A stretch of DNA of 34,812 bases from Minisyncoccota bacterium (lineage in GTDB: Bacteria; Patescibacteriota; Microgenomatia; UBA1400; PJMF01), in assembly GCA_012799795.1 (NCBI GenBank), contig JAAZKO010000016.1, positions 1 to 34,812 on the forward strand, in the 5' to 3' direction. Made by a program: the position numbers and the translations under genes. The notes under the pieces are model-generated. The model worked only from the letters and a program-made list of their open reading frames with translations. It had not been told where the DNA came from and did not search any database. How positions within the stretch are numbered: position 1 is the first letter of the stretch; each line of letters opens with the position of its first letter. This document shows positions 1 to 7,616 of the stretch, in pieces.

Positions 1-1
1 A

Positions 2-517
2 TACCATAAATATATTGATGAGAGAGGGTTTTTTGCTCAAGTATTAGAACCCACCAGAATTTGCCAACAAATTAATGCCGACTTTAAAATTAAACAAGTT
101 AATTTATCTGTCTCCAAAACTAAGGTGCTTCGTGGTTTGCATGCTGAAAACTGGAATAAATTAATTACTGTTTTAAGTGGCCGGGCTCAATTAGTTGTTG
201 CTGACACTAGAAAAGATTCGCCTACTTATAAAAAATTAGTTTATTTCGACTTTGACGCTGATTTAAATAGTCAATGGGGGGAATCTCTCTACATTACTGC
301 AAAATTGGGCAATTCCATTTGTGCTATAAAAGGTCCCGTATATTATCTTTATGGGGTTGATCAACTTTATCAGGATCGGAAGAACAGCGACGATCAAGCG
401 ATTTCTCTTTTCGATCCAGAACTTAATATCAATTGGCCTTTTGCAAAAGAAAAGATGATTGTCTCTAAACGAGATCTAAACAGCATTAGTTTAAAAGAAC
501 TTGAAGCAAAGGATTAA
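2..517 (+). CDS. rmlC: dTDP-4-dehydrorhamnose 3,5-epimerase, 5' truncated by window edge
   Basis: Cupin-fold epimerase of dTDP-L-rhamnose synthesis, acting on dTDP-4-keto-6-deoxyglucose in the cytoplasm. The open frame runs in from the window edge: an internal GTG at 125 is possible, but the codons before it encode family sequence (DERGFF and NLSVSK leading into LRGLH), so the true start lies upstream. 171 residues are visible, against about 180 for the family. The LRGLH motif carries the catalytic histidine, and the late FDPELNINWP block matches the family NDP..GI.WP block that carries the partner aspartate. The usual AHGF segment is replaced by a stretch without histidine (around GNSICAIKGP), so this is a divergent member. 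It is followed one base later by rmlB, with rmlD next, which supports the role. A related sugar epimerase with altered specificity cannot be excluded. Confidence 0.78.
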   Translation, partial: YHKYIDERGFFAQVLEPTRICQQINADFKIKQVNLSVSKTKVLRGLHAENWNKLITVLSGRAQLVVADTRKDSPTYKKLVYFDFDADLNSQWGESLYITAKLGNSICAIKGPVYYLYGVDQLYQDRKNSDDQAISLFDPELNINWPFAKEKMIVSKRDLNSISLKELEAKD

Positions 518-518
518 G

Positions 519-1541
519 ATGGCAAAAACTCTCCTCGTTACTGGTGGCGCCGGATTTATTGGCTCTAATTTCGTTCATTATTGGCTAAAACATCACCCAG
601 AAGATCGAATCGTCAATCTAGATGCATTGACCTATGCGGGTAATTTAGAAAATTTGACAGCGGTAGAAAATAAGAGCAACTACCATTTTGTAGAAGGAAA
701 TATTTGTGATCGACAATTAGTTAATCAATTAATGACTGATATCGACATTGTTGTTCATTTTGCGGCCGAATCACACGTTGATCGCTCTATCCTCGATCCC
801 GCCATATTTTTAGAAACTAATGTAATTGGTACCCAAGTGTTGCTTGACGCTGCTCTAAAAAAGAAAGTTGAGCGCTTTCATCATATCTCCACTGACGAGG
901 TGTTTGGCGCTCTAACTCTGGACAGTCAAGAAAAATTTGATAGAAATACTGCTTATAATCCTCACAGCCCCTATAGTGCTAGTAAGGCCGCTGCCGATCA
1001 TTTAGTTAGGGCGTATGGCGATACTTATGGCCTGCCTTTTACTATTAGCAATTGCTCAAATAATTATGGTGAGTATCAATTTCCCGAAAAAATGATTCCC
1101 TTAGCCATCACTAATTTAATTGATGAAGAAAAAGTACCGATCTACGGCGATGGTTTGTATGTCAGAGATTGGCTTTATGTACAAGACCACTGTCGAGGGA
1201 TTGATGCCGTTTTAGATCGGGGAAAAGTTGGCGAAACTTATTTATTTGGTGGTCTTTATAAAGACGTTAATAATCTTGAATTAATTAAAATGATTATCCA
1301 CCTTATGGACAAAAATGAGGATGCTATCGAAATGGTCACAGATCGACCTGGTCATGATCGACGTTATAGTGTCGATTTTTCTGCTAGTGAAAAAGCCCTA
1401 GATTGGCGACCAAGTCTTGATTTAGAAACTGGAATAAAGCAAACTATTGATTGGTATCAAAATCATCAAGCTTGGTGGCGACCTCTAAAAGAAAAAAATC
1501 AGCAATATTTTCAAAAACAATATGCTAAAAACAATGGATAA
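519..1541 (+). CDS. rmlB: dTDP-glucose 4,6-dehydratase
   Basis: Short-chain dehydrogenase/reductase enzyme converting dTDP-glucose to dTDP-4-keto-6-deoxyglucose, the second step of dTDP-L-rhamnose synthesis; cytoplasmic, NAD+ bound. The 340-residue product has the Rossmann motif GGAGFIGS at residues 9-16, the family signature STDEVFG near 124-130 (Asp126 and Glu127 are the dehydration acid/base pair), and the catalytic YSASK with Tyr152 and Lys156. Length is normal for RmlB. The start is taken at the ATG at 519, one base after the rmlC stop, because AAAGGA lies just upstream and the Rossmann strand then begins at residue 4; a longer TTG start inside rmlC is unlikely. rmlD overlaps its 3' end. 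Confidence 0.95.
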   Translation: MAKTLLVTGGAGFIGSNFVHYWLKHHPEDRIVNLDALTYAGNLENLTAVENKSNYHFVEGNICDRQLVNQLMTDIDIVVHFAAESHVDRSILDPAIFLETNVIGTQVLLDAALKKKVERFHHISTDEVFGALTLDSQEKFDRNTAYNPHSPYSASKAAADHLVRAYGDTYGLPFTISNCSNNYGEYQFPEKMIPLAITNLIDEEKVPIYGDGLYVRDWLYVQDHCRGIDAVLDRGKVGETYLFGGLYKDVNNLELIKMIIHLMDKNEDAIEMVTDRPGHDRRYSVDFSASEKALDWRPSLDLETGIKQTIDWYQNHQAWWRPLKEKNQQYFQKQYAKNNG

Positions 1542-2415
1542 ACAAATAATTTTAGGCACTGGTTTAAATGGCTTAGTTGGCTCAAAATTTGTTAGCGACT
1601 TTGCCGATCATTATCAATTCGATAATTTAGATTTGCGAGACTCCCAACGTCCAGTCGACATCACTAATCAGGAACAAGTAGATAGGGTAATTGCTCAATC
1701 AAAAGCAAAATTTTTAATTCATTTTGCCGCTTTTACCAATGTGACGGCTGCTTTTGAACAAAAAGAAGATAAAAAAGGATTGTGTTATCAAGTTAATGTT
1801 GAAGGAACTCGAAATATTGCTCTTGCTTGTCAAAAATTTAACAAACAGCTAATTCATATTTCAACTGCTTATGTTTTTGATGGGCAGAAAGAAACTTTGT
1901 ATACAGAGGAAGATCTGCTCTCCCCAATTGAGTGGTATGGTCAAACAAAAGCTTGGGCAGAGGAAATTGTGCAAGCAACTGACAATTTGACATGGACCAT
2001 TCTGCGCATTGATCAACCATTTCGCTCTGATCCGTTTCCTAAATTAGATGTGGCTTGGAAATTAATTAAGGGGATGCGCGCTGGCAAAATTCATCCACAA
2101 TTTAGCGATCATTTCTTCGGTCCAAGTTATATTGATGATTTTGCTAAAGTTCTAGACGCAGTTATTCGTTTAAAATTAACTGGTTTATTTCATGCCACCA
2201 GTGGTGAACAATGGACTGATTTTGCCTTTGCTCAAGCTCTCTCACAAAAGCTGAAAATTGATTATCAAGTAGAAGCTGGGAGCTTAGCAAAATATTTAAA
2301 AACTAGTCAGCGCCCTTACCAAAAAAATACTGCTCTGTCAGTTGAAAAATTAAAATCAGTTTTGGATTTTGACTTAAAATCAATTAATTCAGCTATTAGT
2401 GAAATTAGAGCTTAA
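1534..2415 (+). CDS. rmlD: dTDP-4-dehydrorhamnose reductase
   Basis: NAD(P)H-dependent reductase for the last step of dTDP-L-rhamnose synthesis. It is an extended SDR with the glycine-rich loop GTGLNGLVGS near the N-terminus, the family segment ISTAYVFDG, and the catalytic YGQTK. About 293 residues, normal for RmlD. The gene overlaps the end of rmlB by 8 bases if the ATG at 1534 is used, or by 20 bases with the ATG at 1522. The 1534 start is preferred because it puts the first Rossmann strand at the N-terminus, but neither start has a clear Shine-Dalgarno sequence, so translational coupling to rmlB is likely. It ends convergently, 15 bases from the trmD stop. rmlA, the remaining pathway gene, is not in the window. 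Confidence 0.9.
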   Translation: MDKQIILGTGLNGLVGSKFVSDFADHYQFDNLDLRDSQRPVDITNQEQVDRVIAQSKAKFLIHFAAFTNVTAAFEQKEDKKGLCYQVNVEGTRNIALACQKFNKQLIHISTAYVFDGQKETLYTEEDLLSPIEWYGQTKAWAEEIVQATDNLTWTILRIDQPFRSDPFPKLDVAWKLIKGMRAGKIHPQFSDHFFGPSYIDDFAKVLDAVIRLKLTGLFHATSGEQWTDFAFAQALSQKLKIDYQVEAGSLAKYLKTSQRPYQKNTALSVEKLKSVLDFDLKSINSAISEIRA

Positions 2416-2430
2416 TTCTTAAATAAATTT

Positions 2431-3090
2431 CTAATCTTTGGGCAAATTTCTTGATTGCTTTTTATAAACTTCAATTTTTTTTGGATCACCAGACAATAAA
2501 ACATCAGGCACAGCCCAAGTTTTATATTTTGCTGGTCTAGTATATTGTTCTGGACCGGCCAAACCGCTTATAACGTGTGATTCATCCAAACCACTCTCTT
2601 CATTACCCAATGCACCAGGAAGAAGGCGAATAAGCGTATCAGCAATCACTGTGGCAGCTGGTTCACCACCTGTAAGCACATAATTGCCAATCCTAATTTC
2701 CTCATCAACTAAATATTTAGCCACTCGTTCATCCACTCCTTCATAGTGCCCACAAATAATCGTTAGTTCTGTTAATCGACTCCAATCTCGAGCTATTTTT
2801 TGCTTAAATAATTTACCCTTGGCAGAAGTCAAAATAATTTTTTTATTAATACTTCCTTTTTTTTGCTTAAGACTATGCAGTGCCAAATCGATTGGCTCAA
2901 TCATCATCACCATGCCCGGACCACCACCAAAAGGTCGCTCATCAGTTGTTTGATGTTTATCTTTGGCAAAATCACGTAAATTAATTACTCGATAATTTAC
3001 TAGTTTCTTCTCCTTTGCTCTTTTCAAAATCGAAGAATTTAAAATATTAGTAAAATATTCAGGAAAAATAGTTAAAAAATTAATCTGCAT
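2431..3090 (-). CDS. trmD: tRNA (guanine-37 N1)-methyltransferase
   Basis: SPOUT-class methyltransferase making m1G37 in tRNAs that read CNN/CGG-type codons, which prevents +1 frameshifting. The sequence shows the N-terminal INFLTIFPEYF, the GGGPGMV loop, GHYEGVDERV, and the trefoil-knot S-adenosylmethionine site in the form IGNYVLTGGEPAA. In the last of these the more usual Asp of GDYVLTGGE is Asn. The LIRLLPG arginine segment and YTRP are present, followed by VPDVLLSGDP. At 219 residues it is shorter than the 240-255 common elsewhere, lacking most of the C-terminal tail. It stands alone on the minus strand inside a plus-strand sugar locus, convergent with rmlD and divergent from ugd, so it is probably transcribed from the 3091-3164 gap. 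Confidence 0.95.
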   Translation of the reverse strand: MQINFLTIFPEYFTNILNSSILKRAKEKKLVNYRVINLRDFAKDKHQTTDERPFGGGPGMVMMIEPIDLALHSLKQKKGSINKKIILTSAKGKLFKQKIARDWSRLTELTIICGHYEGVDERVAKYLVDEEIRIGNYVLTGGEPAATVIADTLIRLLPGALGNEESGLDESHVISGLAGPEQYTRPAKYKTWAVPDVLLSGDPKKIEVYKKQSRNLPKD

Positions 3091-3124
3091 CTGTTTCTCT
3101 TACTGGCGTTATATTATGCTAATC

Positions 3125-3132
3125 ATTATAAT
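3125..3132. promoter_or_regulatory. Possible bidirectional -10 region between trmD and ugd
   Basis: The 74-base gap between divergent trmD and ugd is very AT-rich. A TATAAT reads on the plus strand at 3127-3132, leaving about 30 bases of leader with an AGGA before the ugd ATG. A second TATAAT reads on the minus strand at 3130-3125, serving trmD. No convincing -35 box was found for either, so this rests on the -10 matches and on the need for promoters here. Confidence 0.35.
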
Positions 3133-3164
3133 ACAAATATAAAATTACTAGGAATCTGAGAAAT

Positions 3165-4454
3165 ATGACAATCACAATTATTGGCACAGGTTTTGTAGGA
3201 GTAGTTTCTGCAGCAGTTTATGCTTCGCTAGGCAATCGAGTAATCGGTTTAGATATTGATCAAAATAAAATTAATAAGTTAAAAAAAGGTCAAGTACCTT
3301 TTTTTGAGGCAGACTTAGAAGAGCTTTTAATTGAACAACAAAAAGCCAAAAGATTAACTTTCACCACCTCTTATCAGGAAGCTATTAGTCAAAGTGAAAT
3401 TATTGTCATTGCAGTTGGCACTCCTTCTGCACCTGATGAGACTGCTGATTTGCGTTACGTCATGAAAAGCGCTGAGAGTTTAGCCCCATATTTGCAAAAA
3501 GATGCTATTGTTGCCATCAAATCCACTGTCCCGCCCGGAACTTTGGAAAAACTAATCAAAAAAATTAAAAAACAAAGTAAAGTTAAATTTTATGGCGCTT
3601 CTTTACCCGAATTTCTTAGAGAAGGTAGTGCTGTTTATGACACCTTGCACCCTGATCGAATAGTAATTGGTGCACAAGACGACTTTGTTTTTAAGAAACT
3701 AGATCAACTGTATGAGGTATTTAAAGCGCCAATTGTGCATTGTAGCGTTGCTTCCGCACAAATGGCTAAATATACGGCCAACACTTATTTAGCGACTCGT
3801 ATCACTTTTATTAATGAAATTGCCAATCTTTGTCAAAAAAATGGAGCAGATATTGAGGAGGTCATTAATGCTATTGGACTTGACCAAAGAATTGGTCAAC
3901 ATTATTGGTATCCTGGTTTAGGCTATGGAGGTTCTTGCTTCCCTAAAGATGTAAAAGAACTGGCTGCTTATTCAAGAACTGTGGGTGAAGAAGGCAATTT
4001 GATGAATAAGATTAATGAAATTAATAAACAACGAATTTTTGATTTATTAATCGATTTTGAAAAAAAAGTTAATGGTTTTGCTGATAAAAAAATAGCGGTT
4101 TTAGGTTTATCTTTTAAACCTAATACTGATGATATGCGAGAGGCTCCAAGCACCAAAGTAATTCCTTATTTAATTAGTAAAGGTGCTTCAATCAAAAGCT
4201 ATGATCCGATGGCCAATTATGAAGAATTTACTAATGAAAAGCACAAAGAACACCAACAAGTAGCAAACGTCAAACAAGCTATTAAAGGAGCTGATGCCAT
4301 TTTTTTATTAGTGGAATGGCCAAAGATTGTTAATTTCCCTTTCCCTGAGTTTAAAGAAAAGAGGCCACAAACTATTTTTGATTGTCGTAATCAACTCGAT
4401 CCTGACGAAATTAAAAAAGCTGGCTATCAATATGTGGGTATTGGAAGGTCTTAA
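3165..4454 (+). CDS. ugd: UDP-glucose 6-dehydrogenase
   Basis: Oxidises UDP-glucose to UDP-glucuronate with two NAD+, giving an acidic sugar donor for surface glycans. The 429-residue protein begins with the Rossmann motif GTGFVG, followed by the family segment G.VPFFEADLEELL. The catalytic-cysteine motif GYGGSCFPKDVKEL is intact (Cys258), and a C-terminal NAD/UDP-binding domain begins near AVLGLSFKPNTDDMREAPS. This is full length for the family. AGGA lies about a dozen bases before the ATG. It heads a tight plus-strand run: the next gene starts on the base after its stop. A UDP-N-acetyl-sugar dehydrogenase is the main alternative, but the N-terminal signature and the loop before the cysteine favour the glucose enzyme. 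Confidence 0.9.
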   Translation: MTITIIGTGFVGVVSAAVYASLGNRVIGLDIDQNKINKLKKGQVPFFEADLEELLIEQQKAKRLTFTTSYQEAISQSEIIVIAVGTPSAPDETADLRYVMKSAESLAPYLQKDAIVAIKSTVPPGTLEKLIKKIKKQSKVKFYGASLPEFLREGSAVYDTLHPDRIVIGAQDDFVFKKLDQLYEVFKAPIVHCSVASAQMAKYTANTYLATRITFINEIANLCQKNGADIEEVINAIGLDQRIGQHYWYPGLGYGGSCFPKDVKELAAYSRTVGEEGNLMNKINEINKQRIFDLLIDFEKKVNGFADKKIAVLGLSFKPNTDDMREAPSTKVIPYLISKGASIKSYDPMANYEEFTNEKHKEHQQVANVKQAIKGADAIFLLVEWPKIVNFPFPEFKEKRPQTIFDCRNQLDPDEIKKAGYQYVGIGRS

Positions 4455-5426
4455 ATGGCTAATAAAAGTCAAACTATTTTAATTACTGGTGGCACGGGTT
4501 TTGCAGGCAGTCATTTAGTGAAGGCTTTAATTAAACAAGGCTATAGCAATATCCATCTTACTGCTTATCGAGATCAGCCAGGCTTTTTAAATGATTTAAT
4601 AGGTGGTGACCGCATTCACTCACTTGATTTAACCGATCATCAAAAAACTAAAGATTTATTTAAAAAGCTAAAACCTCAACAAATTTATCATTTGGCTTCT
4701 TTAGCTAATGTTGGTAATAGTTTTAAACAAGAACAATTTATTCTAGAAACTCACCTTAAACTACAGCTTAATGTGTTAGATGCTATGAAGGAACACAGTC
4801 CTGAGGCTCGCCTTTTGAGCATTGGCACAGCCCTTGAATATCAAGTTAGTGATCAAGCTTTAGATGAAAATGCCCCAATCGGACCCAACAATCCCTATGC
4901 TCTATCAAAAATGATTCAAGATTATTTAAGTTATTCTTATAGTCAGAGTGAAAATTTAGATATCGTTCGCGCTCGACCCTTTAATCACATCGGTGAAAGG
5001 CAAGCGCTGGGTTTTGCCATTAGTGATTTTGCTAATGAAATTGTAAAGATCGAAAATGCTCAAAGTTCAATAATAAAAGTTGGCAACTTATCTGCTATTA
5101 GAGATTTAACTGATGTTAAAGATATGGTGCGAGCCTATATTATCTTGATGACAAAGGGCATCCGGAGCGAAGTTTATAACATAGGTTCGGGAATTGGCTA
5201 CGGTATGGAGGATATTTTGAAAAAGTTAATTGATTTAGCAGAAATTGAAGTAGAATTAGAAATCGATCCTGAGCGTCTCCGACCCATTGATCGACCAGTA
5301 TTAATTTGTAACAATAATAAAATTAAAAATTTGGGTTGGGAAACTCAATACACAATTGAGGATACCCTAAAAAGGGTGCTAGATTGGTGGCGCAAGCAAG
5401 GCAAAACAGAAACTAAGGAAAGGTAA
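4455..5426 (+). CDS. rmd: GDP-4-dehydro-6-deoxy-D-mannose reductase (GDP-D-rhamnose synthase)
   Basis: Extended SDR predicted to reduce the 4-keto intermediate made by the neighbouring GDP-mannose 4,6-dehydratase to GDP-D-rhamnose. The 323-residue protein has the nucleotide-binding loop TGGTGFAGSH (11-20) and catalytic YALSK (Tyr148, Lys152). It also has the RMD-like blocks RPFNHIGERQ, VGNLSAIRDLTDVKDMVRAY and YNIGSG, which separate RMD from GDP-fucose synthase in this fold. It starts immediately after the ugd stop with a good GGAAGG upstream, and gmd starts 4 bases after it ends. The order rmd-gmd is the usual pair for D-rhamnose. Another GDP-6-deoxyhexose reductase specificity is possible. 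Confidence 0.82.
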   Translation: MANKSQTILITGGTGFAGSHLVKALIKQGYSNIHLTAYRDQPGFLNDLIGGDRIHSLDLTDHQKTKDLFKKLKPQQIYHLASLANVGNSFKQEQFILETHLKLQLNVLDAMKEHSPEARLLSIGTALEYQVSDQALDENAPIGPNNPYALSKMIQDYLSYSYSQSENLDIVRARPFNHIGERQALGFAISDFANEIVKIENAQSSIIKVGNLSAIRDLTDVKDMVRAYIILMTKGIRSEVYNIGSGIGYGMEDILKKLIDLAEIEVELEIDPERLRPIDRPVLICNNNKIKNLGWETQYTIEDTLKRVLDWWRKQGKTETKER

Positions 5427-5430
5427 AAAG

Positions 5431-6408
5431 ATGAAAAAAGCTTTTATTACTGGCATCACCGGCCAAGATGGTTCTTATTTAGCAGAATTACTGTTGGACG
5501 AAGGCTACCAGGTTTATGGTTTAACCCGTCGAACTAGCACTCAAAATTTTGCGCGAATTCAAAACATCATTCACAATCCTAATTTGGAATTAATTTCTGG
5601 TGATTTAATAGATCAACATTCTCTAAGTTTCGCTCTTAAAGAAATTCAACCAGACGAAGTTTATAACTTAGCTGCACAATCTTTTGTCCAAGCTTCTTGG
5701 GAGCAACCTATATTAACCGGTGAATTTACTGCTATTGGTGTAGCTAGAGTTTTAGAAGCAGTCCGTTTTTCAGCACCAAAAGCCAAATTTTATCAAGCCA
5801 GCTCAAGCGAAATGTTTGGCAAAGTGCGGGAAGTCCCTCAAAATGAGGATACTCCCTTTTACCCTCGCTCGCCTTATGGAGTGGCTAAGGTTTATGGCCA
5901 CTGGATTACGGTTAATTATCGCGAATCATATGATATGTTTGCAGTTTCTGGAATTTTATTTAATCACGAATCACCTAAGAGAGGTTTAGAATTTGTCACT
6001 CGAAAAATTACTAATGCTGTAGCACGCATTAAACTGGGCAAACAAGAATATATTGAACTTGGCAATCTTGATGCTAAAAGAGATTGGGGTTATGCCAAAG
6101 ATTATGTCAAAGCCATGCATTTAATGCTTCAACAAGACAGTGCGGAGGATTTTGTAATTGCGACGGGCGAAACTCACAGTGTTCAAGATTTCCTAGAATT
6201 AGCTTGTAAAGCAGCTGACTTGGGTGATTGGCAACAATACTATAAGCACAATCCTAAATATGATCGTCCTGCAGAAGTCGATGTTTTGATTGGCGATGCG
6301 AGCAAAGCGAAAAAAATGCTTAACTGGCAACCTAGTGTTAATTTTGAAGAGCTGGTTAAATTGATGGTTGAGGCAGATATTAAAATTGAAGAAAAGACCG
6401 TACATTAA
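5431..6408 (+). CDS. gmd: GDP-mannose 4,6-dehydratase
   Basis: Converts GDP-mannose to GDP-4-dehydro-6-deoxy-D-mannose, the shared precursor of GDP-D-rhamnose and GDP-L-fucose. The N-terminal signature FITGITGQDGSYLAELLL is diagnostic of GMD. The SSSEMFGKV block carries the acid/base residues, Tyr149 and Lys153 sit in SPYGVAK, and NHESPKRG followed by LGNLDAKRDWGYAKDYV is the GDP-binding part. At 325 residues it is shorter than the E. coli enzyme (373), in line with the compact proteins around it. AAGGAAAGG precedes the ATG. Its partner rmd lies directly upstream, so both D-rhamnose steps are encoded together. Confidence 0.93.
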   Translation: MKKAFITGITGQDGSYLAELLLDEGYQVYGLTRRTSTQNFARIQNIIHNPNLELISGDLIDQHSLSFALKEIQPDEVYNLAAQSFVQASWEQPILTGEFTAIGVARVLEAVRFSAPKAKFYQASSSEMFGKVREVPQNEDTPFYPRSPYGVAKVYGHWITVNYRESYDMFAVSGILFNHESPKRGLEFVTRKITNAVARIKLGKQEYIELGNLDAKRDWGYAKDYVKAMHLMLQQDSAEDFVIATGETHSVQDFLELACKAADLGDWQQYYKHNPKYDRPAEVDVLIGDASKAKKMLNWQPSVNFEELVKLMVEADIKIEEKTVH

Positions 6409-6410
6409 AG

Positions 6411-7598
6411 ATGCAAAAAGCCATTGTTATTATCCCCACTTATAACGAAGCTGACAACTTGCCAATTACTATTAAAAAATTGGCAGAAGTTTTTGAAAAA
6501 ATTAAAGATTGGCAAATGCAGGTTTTGGTAGTCGACGATAATTCTCCAGATGGGACTGCTCAAATTGTTAAAAAGTTACAAAAAAAATATCCTTTTTTAA
6601 AGTTACTGCTCAACTTAAAGAAGGCTGGTCTGGGCTCGGCTTATTTAAAAGGTATGGATAAGGCTTTTAATCAGCTCGATGCTGATTTAGTCTTTGAATT
6701 TGATGCCGATCTTTCTCACGATCCTCAAAAAATTCCAGCAATGCTAAAGGAAATTGAGAATGGAAGCGACCTGGTTTTAGGTTCTCGTTATGTCTCAGGT
6801 GGTTCTATTCCGCAAAATTGGGCTTTACACCGGAAATTCCTAAGTGTCTTTGGTAATTTATTTATTCGCCTAGTGATGTGGGATTTTTCTATCAAAGATT
6901 GGACTACTGGTTATCGGGCAATTAAGAAGGAGGTTTATCAAGCAGTAGCAAATGAACTAGAGTCTGAAAGATTTTTCGGCTATACTTTCCAAATCGGCTT
7001 TCTACATAAAACACGCAAAAAAAAGTTTAAAATTAGTGAGGTAGCTTTTGCTTTTAAAGATCGGGAGATTGGTAGAAGTAAAATAGGACCAGAGTATATT
7101 AAAAATACTCTGTTATACATTATGAAAGTTAGAGTTCAAGAAATTCTTCAGTCTCGTTTGTTTAAGTTTGCTTTAGTTGGCGTAATAGGTGCTCTAGTGC
7201 AACTATCGTCTTTAAAGCTTTATCGCTTTTTATTGCCAAATTTTCAATATTTATTTTTTAGCAATTATTTAATTTCTACTATCTTAAGTATTGAAACAGC
7301 TATTATTAGTAATTTTATTATTAATAATTTTTGGACTTTTTCTGATCGAAAATTAAAAAAACAATCAATGCTCAAGAAATTTTTGGAATTTAATCTTGCA
7401 TCTGGCGGATCACTTTTAATTCAAATGGCAATTGCTGCTATTGGAGAAAATACATTGGGTTTATTTGGTCTTTTCACTCTACCCATTATTGCCATTAAAG
7501 TTGATACTGGCATGATTTATGCTGTAGCTGGCATCCTAATTGGGATGTTTTGGAACTTTTTTGCCTACAATACCTTCATTTGGAAAAAAAAGAAATAG
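6411..7598 (+). CDS. Polyprenyl-phosphate mannose synthase-like GT2 fused to a GtrA membrane domain
   Basis: Predicted to transfer a sugar, probably mannose from GDP-mannose, to polyprenyl phosphate at the inner face of the membrane. Residues 1 to about 235 are a GT-A family 2 domain like DPM1: IPTYNEADNL, VVDDNSPDGT (41-50) and the metal-binding DAD at 98-100 in EFDADLSHDP, then GSRYVSGGS. Residues from about 250 to 390 form a four-helix GtrA-like domain with the typical NFWTFSDR loop. This fused layout is known in archaeal DPM synthases such as that of Pyrococcus furiosus. It starts 2 bases after gmd and feeds the GT-C enzymes downstream, which use lipid-linked donors. The sugar transferred is inferred, not proven. 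Confidence 0.85.
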   Translation: MQKAIVIIPTYNEADNLPITIKKLAEVFEKIKDWQMQVLVVDDNSPDGTAQIVKKLQKKYPFLKLLLNLKKAGLGSAYLKGMDKAFNQLDADLVFEFDADLSHDPQKIPAMLKEIENGSDLVLGSRYVSGGSIPQNWALHRKFLSVFGNLFIRLVMWDFSIKDWTTGYRAIKKEVYQAVANELESERFFGYTFQIGFLHKTRKKKFKISEVAFAFKDREIGRSKIGPEYIKNTLLYIMKVRVQEILQSRLFKFALVGVIGALVQLSSLKLYRFLLPNFQYLFFSNYLISTILSIETAIISNFIINNFWTFSDRKLKKQSMLKKFLEFNLASGGSLLIQMAIAAIGENTLGLFGLFTLPIIAIKVDTGMIYAVAGILIGMFWNFFAYNTFIWKKKK

Positions 7599-7616
7599 TT
7601 AAGAAATTAATTTTAA

